Below, in pieces: positions 9,994 to 23,807 of a stretch of 64,000 nucleotides of DNA. The position numbers and the translations under genes are program-made. The DNA comes from Nematostella vectensis (lineage: Eukaryota > Cnidaria > Anthozoa > Actiniaria > Edwardsiidae): the NCBI RefSeq assembly GCF_932526225.1, contig NC_064046.1:14707408-14771407 (forward strand), read 5' to 3'. Position 1 is the first letter of the stretch. Each line of letters opens with the position of its first letter. A model generated the notes under the pieces. It was not told where the DNA came from, ran no database searches, and worked only from the letters and a program-made list of their open reading frames with translations.

Positions 9994-11993
9994 AAAGAAA
10001 ACAAACACAACAGAGACCCCCACCAACAATTTTGATTTTTTTTACTTTCCTTTAAAGGGGGAGTGTCATGTTTAAGAGATTTGCAATAGCTCTAGAGCCC
10101 TGACACAATGAACTTCAGTGAAATTTTAATACTGACTTATGAGCTTTTGGTACATGTGGGAGACTTTAAACAAAACAAAAAAAATGACCACAAACTGTCA
10201 ATAAACATAGTTTTCAATATAATATTGCATATTATTTAATAAGGTATTGACAGCTTTTAAAAAGTTCAACTGTTTGTAGACACTAAAAAGCTTACAATAA
10301 ACACTGACTCCAGACATGCGCAGTACTATGCTGCTACCCCTTTAAAGTAAAATACAGCTTTACTTAGTCAGCGTAGACAATATTTCGGATTTTGTCAATA
10401 TTCTAATATGAATATGCCAATATTCTCCCCCCTTACGTCTTTATTTCTATTTATTTTATGCTTTTCACATGATACCAAAACAGCGTCTTTTTTCTTCGCT
10501 AATTTGATGTCATGTACACAATAAAAGAGATGCGCCCGTGCGCATGGCGAGTCCCCAAGGGACCCAAGACGCCCAAATAGACCTCTATTTTTTGTCATCC
10601 ACAATCTCGGCGAGCTGTGCGTGGCGTAACCGTATTACAGGCCTGGGATCCTGGTTATTGTCCTCCCCATTAATGCGCGGGTTGGGATAACCTTGCAAGA
10701 GTGTTGTACAGCATATTCGCTCGGAAATATCGGTGCTTGGGGCCTTCGGGGTCTTTACAGCCTTCCGTAAAAGCCTTGTGCTGCCATACCGATTGGGTAA
10801 TCCGTATGTATGGTTTCCGTTTTGTTCTTCAGACCGGGTTCGATCCCAGGCCAATGGGCTTTTTTTTATTCGTTTTCTTTCTTTGTGCTTGACCCCCCTA
10901 ATCCTGATTGGTTTTGCGCAAAAATAAAAAAAAAGTGAGTTTGCAAAATAAGCTTGCTGGATTTATTGATTATATGTATTCAATTTGTTCCTAGGAAGTT
11001 AACAAAAAACACAAAGCAAAGAGTTTGAGGAAGTAAACAAGTATGTGAACTTTAATGTTCTATTTGAAGGGGTGCATTTTGTACAGGGAAGCATACATAG
11101 AATGCTTAACTGGTGGAGAGGGAAGAGGTAAAAGTTTATTGAGCATAATTTCAACAATAGCAGGGGGAAGAGAGGGGCACTCTCTTCATACAATATTGCA
11201 GTTGTTGACTATTATTAAATAAGTTTGTAACATGTCTTTGTTTATTAAGCAAGGTCTATTTCTGAGACAAGCAAACTCAAGTAAGGCTGTTGAAATAACA
11301 GGTGAGTGTTAAAAGAAAAACAATTATCTTATTAGAAAACTACTATAGATTCCTTTGCACCAAAATAAGAACAAACTTCATTTTGTTTGTTATTTAAGAG
11401 GAACGAGATGAGCTCTACAAGGCCAAGAAGAAATATGTATTGCTCATCTAAATTATACAAGTAAATAATAATATTAAAAAAGAATTACTGTAAGTAATTA
11501 GAGTGGTTTTCATTAACCCGTGAAACAAAGTGTGATAGTTAAACGGTAATAGTTATTAAAACACAAAAAAGAACAATAGAATCAGATCACAACAAAGTGT
11601 AATACGCTAAAGCGTAGTTCACGGGTTAATGAAGGTTTTGACATTTCAACCTTACATCCACATGAAAGTAATGCCTAATATCGAGTGCCCTACAGTAAGT
11701 GTTTTGCAGTCAAGTTGTTTTCTTTTAGTAGGTAAAAAATTATTCTAAATAATAGTAATCATAGCTATGGTCACCAGTTACACATATAGAACTTGTAATG
11801 AAAAGAAAGAAAAAAAATATATATATGCAGTCAAACAACAGAATTGCATGATAACCTTGAATATATTGAATAAAGGACTGCAAAAAAACATCTTTTGTAC
11901 TAGTTGCTTGAATTGACCCTTGGCTATTTTTAGTTGAATTCCCCTCCCCCTCTAAAAAAGAAAATAATAATAATAATAATAGAACAAAACTAA
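9994..11993 (+). repeat. Satellite unit 6
   Basis: Full-length unit with the B-box-like motif at 10837-10847. Private changes include TATTTCGG left of the core and GTTGACTATT in the right flank. It has the common right-half haplotype. Confidence 0.95.
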
Positions 11994-13993
11994 AAAGAAA
12001 ACAAACACAACAGAGACCCCCACCAACAATTTTGATTTTTTTTTTACTTTCCTTTAAAGGGGGAGTGTCATGTTTAAGAGATTTGCAATAGCTCTAGAGC
12101 CCTGACACAATGAACTTCAGTGAAATTCTAATACTGACTTATGAGCTTTTGGTACATGTGGGAGACTTTAAACAAAACAAAAAAAATGACCACAAACTGT
12201 CAATAAACATAGTTTTCAATATAATATTGCATATTATTTAATAAGGTATTGACAGCTTTTAAAAAGTTCAACTGTTTGTAGACACTAAAAAGCTTACAAT
12301 AAACACTGACTCCAGACATGCGCAGTACTATGCTGCTACCCCTTTAAAGTAAAATACAGCTTTACTTAGTCAGCGTAGACAATATTGCGGATTTTGTCAA
12401 TATTCTAATATGAATATGTCAATATTCTCCCCCCTTACGTCTTTATTTCTATTTATTTTATGCTTTTCACATAATACCAAAACAGCGTCTTTTTTCTTCG
12501 CTAATTTGATGTCATGTACACAATCAAAGAGATGCGCCCGTGCGCATGGCGAGTCCCCAAGGGACCCAAGACGCCCAAATAGACCTCTATTTTTTGTCAT
12601 CCACAATCTCGGCGAGCTGTGCGTGGCGTAACCGTATTACAGGCCTGGGATCCTGGTTATTGTCCTCCCCATTAATGCGCGGGTTGGGATAACCTTGCAA
12701 GAGTGTTGTACAGCATATTCGCTCGGAAATATCGGTGCTTGGGGCCTTCGGGTTCTTTACAGCCTTCCGTAAAAGCCTTGTGCTGCCATACCGATTGGGT
12801 AATCCGTATGTATGGTTTCCGTTTTGTTCTTCAGACCGGGTTCGATCCCAGGCCAATGGGCTTTTTTTTATTCGTTTTCTTTCTTTGTGCTTGACCCCCC
12901 TAATCGTGATTGGTTTTGCGCAAAAATAATAAAAAAAAGTGAGTTTGCAAAATAAGCTTGCTGGATTTATTGATTATATGTATTCAATTTGTTCCTAGGA
13001 AGTTAACAAAAAACACAAAGCAAAGAGTTTGAGGAAGTAAACAAGTATGTGAACTTTAATGTTCTATTTGAAGGGGCGCATTTTGTACAGGAAAGCATAC
13101 ATAGAATGCTTAACTGGTGGAGATGGGAGAGGTAACAGTTTATTGAGCATAATGTCAACAATAGCAGGGGAAGGGAGGGGCACTCTCTTCATACAATATT
13201 GCAGTTGTTACCTATTATTAAATAAGTTTGTAAGATATATTTGTTTATTAAGCAAGGTCTATTTCTGAGACAAGCAAACTCAAGTAAGAGCTGTTGAAAT
13301 AACAGGTGAGTGTTAAAAGAAAAACAATTATCTGATTAGAAAACTAATGTAGATTCCTTTGCACCAAATAAGAACAAACTTCATTTTGTTTGTTATTTAT
13401 GAGGAACGAGATGAGCTTTAAAAGGCCAAGAAGAAATATGTATTGCTCATCTAAATTATACAAGTAAATAATAATATTAAAAAAAAATTACTGTAAGTAA
13501 TTAGAGTGGTTTTCATTAACCCGTGAAACAAAGTGTGATAGTTAAACGGTAATAGTTAGTAAAACACAAAAAAGAACAATAGAATCAGATCACAACAAAG
13601 TGTAATACGCTAAAGCGTAGTTCACGGGTTAATGAAGGTTTTGACATTTAAACCTTACATCCACATGAAAGTAATGCCTAATATTGAGTGCCCTACAGTA
13701 AGTGTTTTGCAGTCAAGTTGTTTTCTTTTAGTAGGTAAAAAATTATTCTAAATAATAGTAATCATAGCTATGGTCACTACTTACACATATAGAACTTGTA
13801 ATGAAAAGAAAGAAAAATATATATATATATGCAATCAAACAACAGAATTGCATGATAACCTTGAATATATTGAATAAAGGACTGCAAAAAAACATCTTTT
13901 GTACTAGTTGCTTGAATTGACCCTCTGCTATTTTTAGCTGAATTCCCCTCCCCATCTAAAAAAGAAAATAATAATAATAATAGAACAAAACTA
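11994..13993 (+). repeat. Satellite unit 7
   Basis: Full-length unit with the B-box-like motif at 12839-12849. The right half carries the complete K haplotype from GGCGCATTTT onward. Private changes include CACATAATACC and CAATCAAAG before the core. Confidence 0.95.
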
Positions 13994-15939
13994 AAAATAA
14001 AAAAGGGGGAGTGTCATGTTTAAGAGAATTGCAATAGCTCTAGAGCCCTGACACATTGAACTTCAGTGAAATTCTAATACTGACTTATAAGATTTTGGTA
14101 CAAGTGGGAGACTTTAAGCAAAACAAAAAAATGACCACAAACTGTCAATTAACATAGTTTTCAATATAATATTGCATATTGTTTAATAAGGTATTGACAG
14201 CTTTTAAAAAGTTCAACTGTTTGTTGACACTTAAAAGCCTACAATAATCACTGACTCCAGACATGCGCAGTACTATGCTGCTGCCCCTTTAAAGTAAAAT
14301 ACAGCTTTACTTAGTCAGCGTAGACAAAATTGCGGATTTTTTCAATATTCTAATATGAATATGTCAATATTCTCCCCTCTTACGTCTTTATTTCTATTTA
14401 TTTTATGCTTTTCACATGATACCAAAACAGCGTCTTTTTTCTTCGCTAATTTGATGTCATGTACACAATAAAAGAGATGCGCCCGTGCGCATGGCGAGTC
14501 CCCAAGGGACCCAAGACGCCCAAATAGACCTCTATTTTTTGTCATCCACAATCTCGGCGAGCTGTGCGTGGCGTAACCGTATTACAGGCCTGGGATCCTG
14601 GTTATTGTCCTCCCCATTAATGCGCGGGTTGGGATAACATTGCAAGAGTATTGTACAGCATATTCGCTCGGAAATATCGGTGCTTGGGGCCTTCGGGTTC
14701 TTTACAGCCTTCCGTAAAAGCCTTGTGCTGCCATACCGATTGGGTAATCCGTATGTATGGTTTCCGTTTTGTTCTTCAGACCGGGTTCGAACCCAGGCCA
14801 ATAGGCTTTTTTTTAATTCCTTTTTTTTTCTTTTGCTGGACCCCCTTAATCCTGATAGGTTTTACGCAAAAATAATAAAAAAAGTGAGTTTGCAAAATAA
14901 GCTTGCTAGATATATTGATTATATGTATTCAATTTGTTCCTAGGAAGTTAACAAAAAACACAAAGCAAAGAGTTTGAGGAAGTAAACAAGTATGTGAACT
15001 TTAATGTTCTATTTGAAGGGGTGCATTTTGTACAGGGAAGCATACATAGAATGCTTAACTGGTGGAGAGGGAAGAGGTAAAAGTTTTTTGAGCATAATTT
15101 CAACAACAGCAGAGAGAAGAGAGGGGCACTCTCTTCATACAATATTGCAGTTGTTACCTATTATTAAATAAGTTTGTAACATGTCTTTGTTTATTAAGCA
15201 AGGTCTATTTCTATGACAAGCAAACTCAAGTAAGGCTGTTGAAATAACAGGTGAGTGTTAAAAGAAAAACAATTATCTAATTAGAAAACTACTATAGATT
15301 CCTTTGCACCAAAATAAGAACTAACTTTATTTTGTTTGTTATTTATGAGGAACGAGATGAGCTCTACAAAGCCATAAAGAAATATGTATTGCTCATCTAA
15401 ATTATACAAGTAAATGATAATATTAAAAAAGAACTACTGCAAGTAATTAGAGTGGTTTTCATTAACCCGTGAAACAAAGTGTGATAGTTAAACGGTAATA
15501 GTTAGTAAAACACAAAAAAGAACAATAGAATCAGATCACAACAAAGTGTAATACGCTAAAGCGTAGTTCACGGGTTAATGAAGGTTTTGACATTTCAACC
15601 TTACATCCACATGAAAGTAATGCCTAATATCGAGTGCCCTACAGTAAGTGTTTTGCAGTCAAGTTGTTTTCTTTTAGTAGGTAAAAAATTATTCTAAATA
15701 ATAGTAATCATAGCTATGGTCACCACTTACACATATAGAACTTGTAATGAAAAGAAAGAAAAAATATATATATATGCAGTCAAACAACAGAATTGCATGA
15801 TAACCTTGAATATATTGAATAAAGGACTGCAAAAAAACATCTTTTGTACTAGTTGCTTGAATTGACCCATGGCTATTTTTAGCTGAATTCCCCTCCCCCT
15901 CTAAAAAACAAAATAATAATAATAATAGAACAAAAATAA
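13994..15939 (+). repeat. Satellite unit 8 (short form)
   Basis: This unit lacks most of the pyrimidine-rich 59-bp segment that follows the unit start in other copies (compare 4000-4058), so it is about 1.95 kb long. The B-box-like motif at 14784-14794 reads GGTTCGAACCC, the most canonical in the window. It also has several private substitutions in the right flank (AACAGCAGAGAGAAG). Confidence 0.95.
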
Positions 15940-17942
15940 AAAGAAAACAAACACAACAGAGACCCCCACCAACAATTTTGATTTTTTTTACTTTCCTTTA
16001 AAAGGTTAGTGTCATGGTTAAGAGTTTTGCAATAGCTCTAGAGCCCTGACACAATGAACTTCAGTGAAATTCTAATACTGACTTATGAGCTTTTGGTACA
16101 TGTGGGAGACTTTAAACAAAACAAAAAAAATGACCACAAACTGTCCATTAACATAGTTTTCAATATAATATTGCATATTATTTAATAAGGTATTCACAGC
16201 TTTTAAAAAGTTCAACTGTTTGTTGACACTTAAAAGCCTACAATAATCACTGACTCCAGACATGTGCAGTACTATGTTGCTGCCCCTTTAAAGTAAAATA
16301 CAGCTTTACTTAGTCAGCGTAGACAAAAGTGCGGATTTTGTCGATATTCTAATATGAAGATGTCAATATTCTCCCCCCTTACGTCTTTATTTCTATTTAT
16401 TTTACGATTTTCACATGATACCAAAACAGCGTCTTTTTTCTTCGCTAATTTGATGTCATGTACACAATAAAAGAGATGCGCCCGTGCGCATGGCGAGTCC
16501 CCAAGGGACCCAAGACGCCCAAATAGACCTCTATTTTTTGTCATCCACAATCTCGGCGAGCTGTGCGTGGCGTAACCGTATTACAGGCCTGGGATCCTGG
16601 TTATTGTCCTCCCCATTAATGCGCGGGTTGGGATAACCTTGCAAGAGTGTTGTACAGCATATTCGCTCGGAAATATCGGTGCTTGGGGCCTTCGGGTTCT
16701 TTACAGCCTTCCGTAAAAGCCTTGTGCTGCCATACCGATTGGGTAATCCGTATGTATGGTTTCCGTTTTGTTCTTCAGACCGGGTTCGATCCCAGGCCAA
16801 TGGGCTTTTATTTTTAATTCGTTTTTTTTCTTTGTGCTGGATCCCCTTAATCCTGATAGGTTTTGCGCAAAAATAGTAAAAAAAGTGAGTTTGCAAAATA
16901 AGCTTGCTAGATTTATTGATTATATGTATTCAATTTGTTCCTAGGAAGTTAACAAAAAAACACAAAGCAACTAGTTTGAGGAAGTAAACAAGTATGTGAA
17001 CTTTAATGTTCTATTTGAAGGGGTGCATTTTGTACAGGGAAGCATACATAGAATGCTTAACTGGTGGAGAGGGAAGAAGTAAAAGTTTATTGAGCATAAT
17101 TTCAACAATAGCAGGGGGAAGGGAGGGGCACTCTCTTCATACAATATTGCAGTTGTTACCTATTATTAAATAAGTTTGTAACATGTCTTAGTTTATTAAG
17201 CAAGGTCTATTTCTGAGACAAGCAAACTCAAGTAAGGCTGTTGAAATAACAGGTGAGTGTTAAAAGAAAAACAATTATCTGATTAGAAAACTACTGTAGA
17301 TTCCTTTGCACCAAAATAAGAACAAACTAAATTTTGTTTGTTATTTATGTTGAACGAGATGAGCTCTACAAGGCCAAGAAGAAATATGTATTGCTCATCT
17401 AAATTATACAAGTAAATAATAATAATAAAAAAGAATTACTGTAAGTAATTAGAGTGGTTTTCATTAACCCGTGAAACAAAGTGTGATAGTTAAACGGTAA
17501 TAGTTAGAAAAAAACACAAAAAAGAACAATAGAATCAGATCACCACAAATGTAATACTCTAAAGCGTAGTTCACGGGTTAATGAAGGTTTTGACATTTCA
17601 ACCTTACATCCACATGAAAGTAATGCCTAATATCGAGTGCCCTACAGTAAGTGTTTTGCAGTCAAGTTGTTTTCTTTTAGTAGGTAAAAAATTATTCTAA
17701 ATAATAGTAATCATAGCTATGGTCACCACTTACACATATAGCACTTGTAATGAAAAGAAAGAAAATATATATATATATGCAGTCAAACAACAGAATTGCA
17801 TGATAACCTTGAATATATTGAATAAAGGACTGCAAAAAAACATCTTTTGTACTAGTTGCTTGAATTGACCCTTGGCTATTTTTAGCTGAATTCTCCTCCC
17901 CCTCTAAAAAAGAAAATAATAATAATAATAGAACAAAACTAA
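15940..17942 (+). repeat. Satellite unit 9
   Basis: Full-length unit with the B-box-like motif at 16783-16793. The left half resembles units 1 and 2. The right half has variants shared with units 10-12 (CAACTAGTTTGAGG, TACTCTAAAGCG, TAGCACTTG), so the unit is a mosaic. TACTCT breaks the nested hairpin of the inverted-repeat module. Confidence 0.95.
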
Positions 17943-19897
17943 AAATAAAACAAAGGGGGAGTGTCATGTTTAAGAGAATTGCAATAGCTCTAGAGCCCTG
18001 ACACAATGAACTTTAGTGAAATTCTAATACTGACTTATGAGCTTTTGGTATATGTGGGAGACTTTAAACAAAACAAAAAAAAATGACCACAAACTGTCAA
18101 TTAACATAGTTTTCAATATAATATTGCATATGTTTTAATAAGGTATTGACAGCTTTTAAAAAGTTCAAATGTTTGTAGACACTTAAAAGCCTACAAAAAA
18201 CACTGACTCCAGACATGCGCAGTACTATGCTGCTGCCCCTTTAAAGTAAAATACAGCTTTACTTAGTCAGCGTAGACAATATTGCGGATTTTGTCAATAT
18301 TCTAATATGAATATATCAATATTCTCCCCCCTTACGTCTTTATTTCTATTTATTTTATGCTTTTCACATGATACCAAAACAGCGTCTTTTTTCTTCGCTA
18401 ATTTGATGTCATGTACACAATAAAAGAGATGCGCCCGTGCGCATGGCGAGTCCCCAAGGGACCCAAGACGCCCAAATAGACCTCTATTTTTTGTCATCCA
18501 CAATGTCGGCGAGCTGTGCGTGGCGTAACCGTATTACAGGCCTGGGATCCTGGTTATTGTCCTCCCCATTAATGCGCGGGTTGGGATAACCTTGCAAGAG
18601 TGTTGTACAGCATATTCGCTCGGAAATATCGGTGCTTGGGGCCTTCGGGTTCTTTACAGCCTTCCGTAAAAGCCTTGTGCTGCCATACCGATTGGGTAAT
18701 GCGTATGTATGGTTTCCGTTTTGTTCTTCAGACCGGGTTCGATCCCAGGCCAATGGGCTTTTGTTTTTTAATTCGTTTTTTTTCTTTGTGCTTGACCCCC
18801 TTAATCCTGATTGGTTTTGCGCAAAAATAGTAAAAAAAGTGAGTTTGCAAAATAAGCTTGCTAGATTTATTGATTATATGTATTCAATTTGTTCCTAGGA
18901 AGTTAACAAAAAAACACAAAGCAACTAGTTTGAGGAAGTAAACAAGTATGTGAACTTTAATGTTCTATTTGAAGGGGTGCATTTTGTACAGGGACGCATA
19001 CATAGAATGCTTAACTGGTGGAGAGGGAAGAAGTAAAAGTTTATTGAGCATAATTTCAACAATAGCAGGGGGAAGAGAGGGGCACTCTCTTCATACAATA
19101 TTGCAGTTGTTACCTATTATTAAATAAGTTTGTAACATGTCTTTGTTTATTAAGCAAGGTCTATTTCTGAGACAAGCAAACTCAAGTAAGGCTGTTGAAA
19201 TAACAGGTGAGTGTTAAAAGAAAAACAATTATCTGATTAGAAAACTACTGTAGATTCCTTTGCACCAAAATAAGAACAAACTTCATTTTGTTTGTTATTT
19301 ATGTTGAACGAGATGAGCTCTACAAGGCCAAGAAGAAATATGTATTGCTCATCTAAATTATACAAGTAAATAATAATATTAAAAAAGAATTACTGTAAGT
19401 AATTAGAGTGGTTTTCATTAACCCGTGAAACAAAGTGTGATAGTTAAACGGTAATAGTTAGAAAAAAACACAAAAAAGAACAATAGAATCATATCACCAC
19501 AAAGTGTAATACTCTAAAGCGTAGTTCACGGGTTAATGAAGGTTTTGACATTTCAACCTTACATCCACATGAAAGTAATGCCTAATATCGAGTGCCCTAC
19601 AGTACGTGTTTTGCAGTCAAGTTGTTTTCTGTTAGTAGGTAAAAAATTATTCTAAATAATAGTAATCATAGCTATGGTCACCACTTACACATATAGCACT
19701 TGTAATGAAAAGAAAGAAAAAATATATATATATATGCAGTCAAACAACAGAATTGCATGATAACCTTGAATATATTGAATAAAGGACTGCAAAAAAACAT
19801 CTTTTGTACTAGTTGCTTGAATTGACCCTTGGCTATTTTTAGCTGAATTCCCCTCCCCCTCTAAAAAAGAAAATAATAATAATAATAGAACAAAACT
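17943..19897 (+). repeat. Satellite unit 10 (short form)
   Basis: It carries the same ~51-bp net deletion as units 8, 11 and 12, with TAAAACAA bridging to AGGGGGAGTG. The B-box-like motif is at 18736-18746. It has GTAATGCGTATG in the core and GTACGTG in the right flank, the latter shared with unit 11. Confidence 0.95.
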
Positions 19898-21853
19898 AAA
19901 AATAAAACAAAGGGGGAGTGTCATGTTTAAGAGAATTGCAATAGCTCTAGAGCCCTGACACAATGAACTTCAGTGAAATTCTAATACTGACTTATGAGCT
20001 TTTGGTATATGTGGGAGACTTTAAACAAAACAAAAAAAATGACCACAAACTGTCAATTAACATAGTTTTCAATATAATATTGCATATGTTTTAATAAGGT
20101 ATTGACAGCTTTTAAAAAGTTCAAATGTTTGTAGACACTTAAAAGCCTACAAAAAACACTGACTCCAGACATGCGCAGTACTATGCTGCTGCCCCTTTAA
20201 AGTAAAATACAGCTTTACTTAGTCAGCGTAGACAATATTGCGGATTTTGTCAATATTCTAATATGAATATATCAATATTCTCCCCCCTTACGTCTTTATT
20301 TCTATTTATTTTATGCTTTTCACATGATACCAAAACAGCGTCTTTTTTCTTCGCTAATTTGATGTCATGTACACAATAAAAGAGATGCGCCCGTGCGCAT
20401 GGCGAGTCCCCAAGGGACCCAAGACGCCCAAATAGACCTCTATTTTTTGTCATCCACAATGTCGGCGAGCTGTGCGTGGCGTAACCGTATTACAGGCCTG
20501 GGATCCTGGTTATTGTCCTCCCCATTAATTCGCGGGTTGGGATAACCTTGCAAGAGTGTTGTACAGCATATTCGCTCGGAAATATCGGTGCTTGGGGCCT
20601 TCGGGTTCTTTACAGCCTTCCGTAAAAGCCTTGTGCTGCCATACCGATTGGGTAATCCGTATGTATGGTTTCCGTTTTGTTCTTCAGACCGGGTTCGATC
20701 CCAGGCCAATGGGCTTTTTTTTTTTAATTCGTTTTTTTTCTTTGTGCTGGACCCCCTTAATCCTGATTGGTTTTGCGCAAAAATAGTAAAAAAAGTGAGT
20801 TTGCAAAATAAGCTTGCTAGATTTATTGATTATATGTATTCAATTTGTTCCTAGGAAGTTAACAAAAAAACACAAAGCAACTAGTTTGAGGAAGTAAACA
20901 AGTATGTGAACTTTAATGTTCTATTTGAAGGGGTGCATTTTGTACAGGGAAGCATACATAGAATGCTTAACTGGTGGAGAGGGAAGAAGTAAAAGTTTAT
21001 TGAGCATAATTTCAACAATAGCAGGGGGAAGAGAGGGGCACTCTCTTCATACAATATTGCAGTTGTTACCTATTATTAAATAAGTTTGTAACATGTCTTT
21101 GTTTATTAAGCAAGGTCTATTTCTGAGACAAGCAAACTCAAGTAAGGCTGTTGAAATAACAGGTGAGTGTTAAAAGAAAAACAATTATCTGATTAGAAAA
21201 CTACTGTAGATTCCTTTGCACCAAAATAAGAACAAACTTCATTTTGTTTGTTATTTATGTTGAACGAGATGAGCTCTACAAGGCCAAGAAGAAATATGTA
21301 TTGCTCATCTAAATTATACAAGTAAATAATAATATTAAAAAAGAATTACTGTAAGTAATTAGAGTGGTTTTCATTAACCCGTGAAACAAAGTGTGATAGT
21401 TAAACGGTAATAGTTAGAAAAAAACACAAAAAAGAACAATAGAATCATATCACCACAAAGTGTAATACTCTAAAGCGTAGTTCACGGGTTAATGAAGGTT
21501 TTGACATTTCAACCTTACATCCACATGAAAGTAATGCCTAATATCGAGTGCCCTACGGTACGTGTTTTGCAGTCAAGTTGTTTTCTGTTAGTAGGTAAAA
21601 AATTATTCTAAATAATAGTAATCATAGCTATGGTCACCACTTACACATATAGCACTTGTAATGAAAAGAAAGAAAATATATATATATATATATGCAGTCA
21701 AACAACAGAATTGCATGATAACCTTGAATATATTGAATAAAGGACTGCAAAAAAACATCTTTTGTACTAGTTGCTTGAATTGACCCTTGGCTATTTTTAG
21801 CTGAATTCCCCTCCCCCTCTAAAAAAGAAAATAATAATAATAATAAAACAAAA
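19898..21853 (+). repeat. Satellite unit 11 (short form)
   Basis: Nearly identical to unit 10, pointing to recent duplication. The B-box-like motif is at 20692-20702. The core has CCATTAATTCGCG instead of CCATTAATGCGCG. Confidence 0.95.
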
Positions 21854-23807
21854 CTAAAAATAAAACAAAGGGGGAGTGTCATGTTTAAGAGAATTGCAAT
21901 AGCTCTAGAGCCCTGACACAATGAACTTCAGTGAAATTCTAATACTGACTTATGAGCTTTTGGTATATGTGGGAGACTTTAAACAAAACAAAAAAAATGA
22001 CCACAAACTGTCAATTAACATAGTTTTCAATATAATATTGCATATGTTTTAATAAGGTATTGACAGCTTTTAAAAAGTTCAAATGTTTGTAGACACTTAA
22101 AAGCCTACAAAAAACACTGACTCCAGACATGCGCAGTACTATGCTGCTGCCCCTTTAAAGTAAAATACAGCTTTACTTAGTCAGCGTAGACAATATTGCG
22201 GATTTTGTCAATATTCTAATATGAATATATCAATATTCTCCCCCCTTACGTCTTTATTTCTATTTATTTTATGCTTTTCACATGATACCAAAACAGCGTC
22301 TTTTTCTTCGCTAATTTGATGTCATGTACACAATAAAAGAGATGCGCCCGTGCGCATGGCGAGTCCCCAAGGGACCCAAGACGCCCAAATAGACCTCTAT
22401 TTTTTGTCATCCACAATCTCGGCGAGCTGTGCGTGGCGTAACCGTATTACAGGCCTGGGATCCTGGTTATTGTCCTCCCCATTAATGCGCGGGTTGGGAT
22501 AACCTTGCAAGAGTGTTGTACAGCATATTCGCTCGGAAATATCGGTGCTTGGGGCCTTCGGGTTCTTTACAGCCTTCCGTAAAAGCCGTGTGCTGCCATA
22601 CCGATTGGGTAATCCGTATGTATGGTTTCCGTTTTGTTCTTCAGACCGGGTTCGATCCCAGGCCAATGGGCTTTTTTTTTATTCGTTTTCTTTCTTTGTG
22701 CTTGACCCCCCTAATCCTGATTGGTTTTGCGCAAAAATAATAAAAAAAAGTGAGTTTGCAAAATAAGCTTGCTAGATTTATTGATTATATGTATTCAATT
22801 TGTTCCTAGGAAGTTAACAAAAAACACAAAGCAAAGAGTTTGAGGAAGTAAACAAGTATGTGAACTTTAATGTTCTATTTGAAGGGGTGCATTTTGTACA
22901 GGGAAGCATACATAGAATGCTTAACTGGTGGAGAGGGAAGAGGTAAAAGTTTATGGAGCATAATTTCAACAATAGCAGGGGGAAGAGAGGGGCACTCTCT
23001 TCATACAATATTGCAGTTGTTACCTATTATTAAATAAGTTTGTAACATGTCTTTGTTTATTAAGCAAGGTCTATTTCTGAGACAAGCAAACTCAAGTAAG
23101 GCTGTTGAAATAACAGGTGAGTGTTAAAAGAAAAACAATTAACTGATTAGAAAACTACTGTAGATTCCTTTGCACCAAAATAAGAACAAACTTCATTTTG
23201 TTTGTTATTTAAGAGGAACGAGATGAGCTCTACAAGGCCAAGAAGAAATATGTATTGCTCATCTAAATTATACAATTAAATAATAATATTAAAAAAGAAT
23301 TACTGTAAGTAATTAGAGTGGTTTTCATTAACCCGTGAAACAAAGTGTGATAGTTAAACGGTAATAGTTAGTAAAACACAAAAAAGAACAATAGAATCAG
23401 ATCACAACAAAGTGTAATACGCTAAAGTGTAGTTCACCGGTTAACGAAGGTTTTGACATTTCAACCTTACATCCACATGAAAGTAATGCCTAATATTGAG
23501 TGCCCTACAGTAAGTGTTTTGCAGTCAAGTTGTTTTCTTTTAGTAGGTAAAAAATTATTCTAAATAATAGTAATCATAGCTATGGTCACCACTTACACAT
23601 ATAGAACTTGTAATGAAAAGAAAGAAAAAAAATATATATATGCAGTCAAACAACAGAATTGCATGATAACCTTGAATATATTGAATAAAGGACTGCAAAA
23701 AAACATTGTACTAGTTGCTTGAATTGACCCTTGGCTATTTTTAGCTGAATTCCCCTCCCCCTCTAAAAAAGAAAATAATAATAATAATAATAATAGAACA
23801 AAACTAA
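21854..23807 (+). repeat. Satellite unit 12 (short form)
   Basis: The left half matches units 10 and 11, while the right half has returned to the common haplotype. The B-box-like motif is at 22649-22659. The right arm of the inverted-repeat module (23433-23448) has two substitutions, and a 5-nt deletion near 23705 removes part of the ATCTTTTGTAC motif. Confidence 0.95.
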
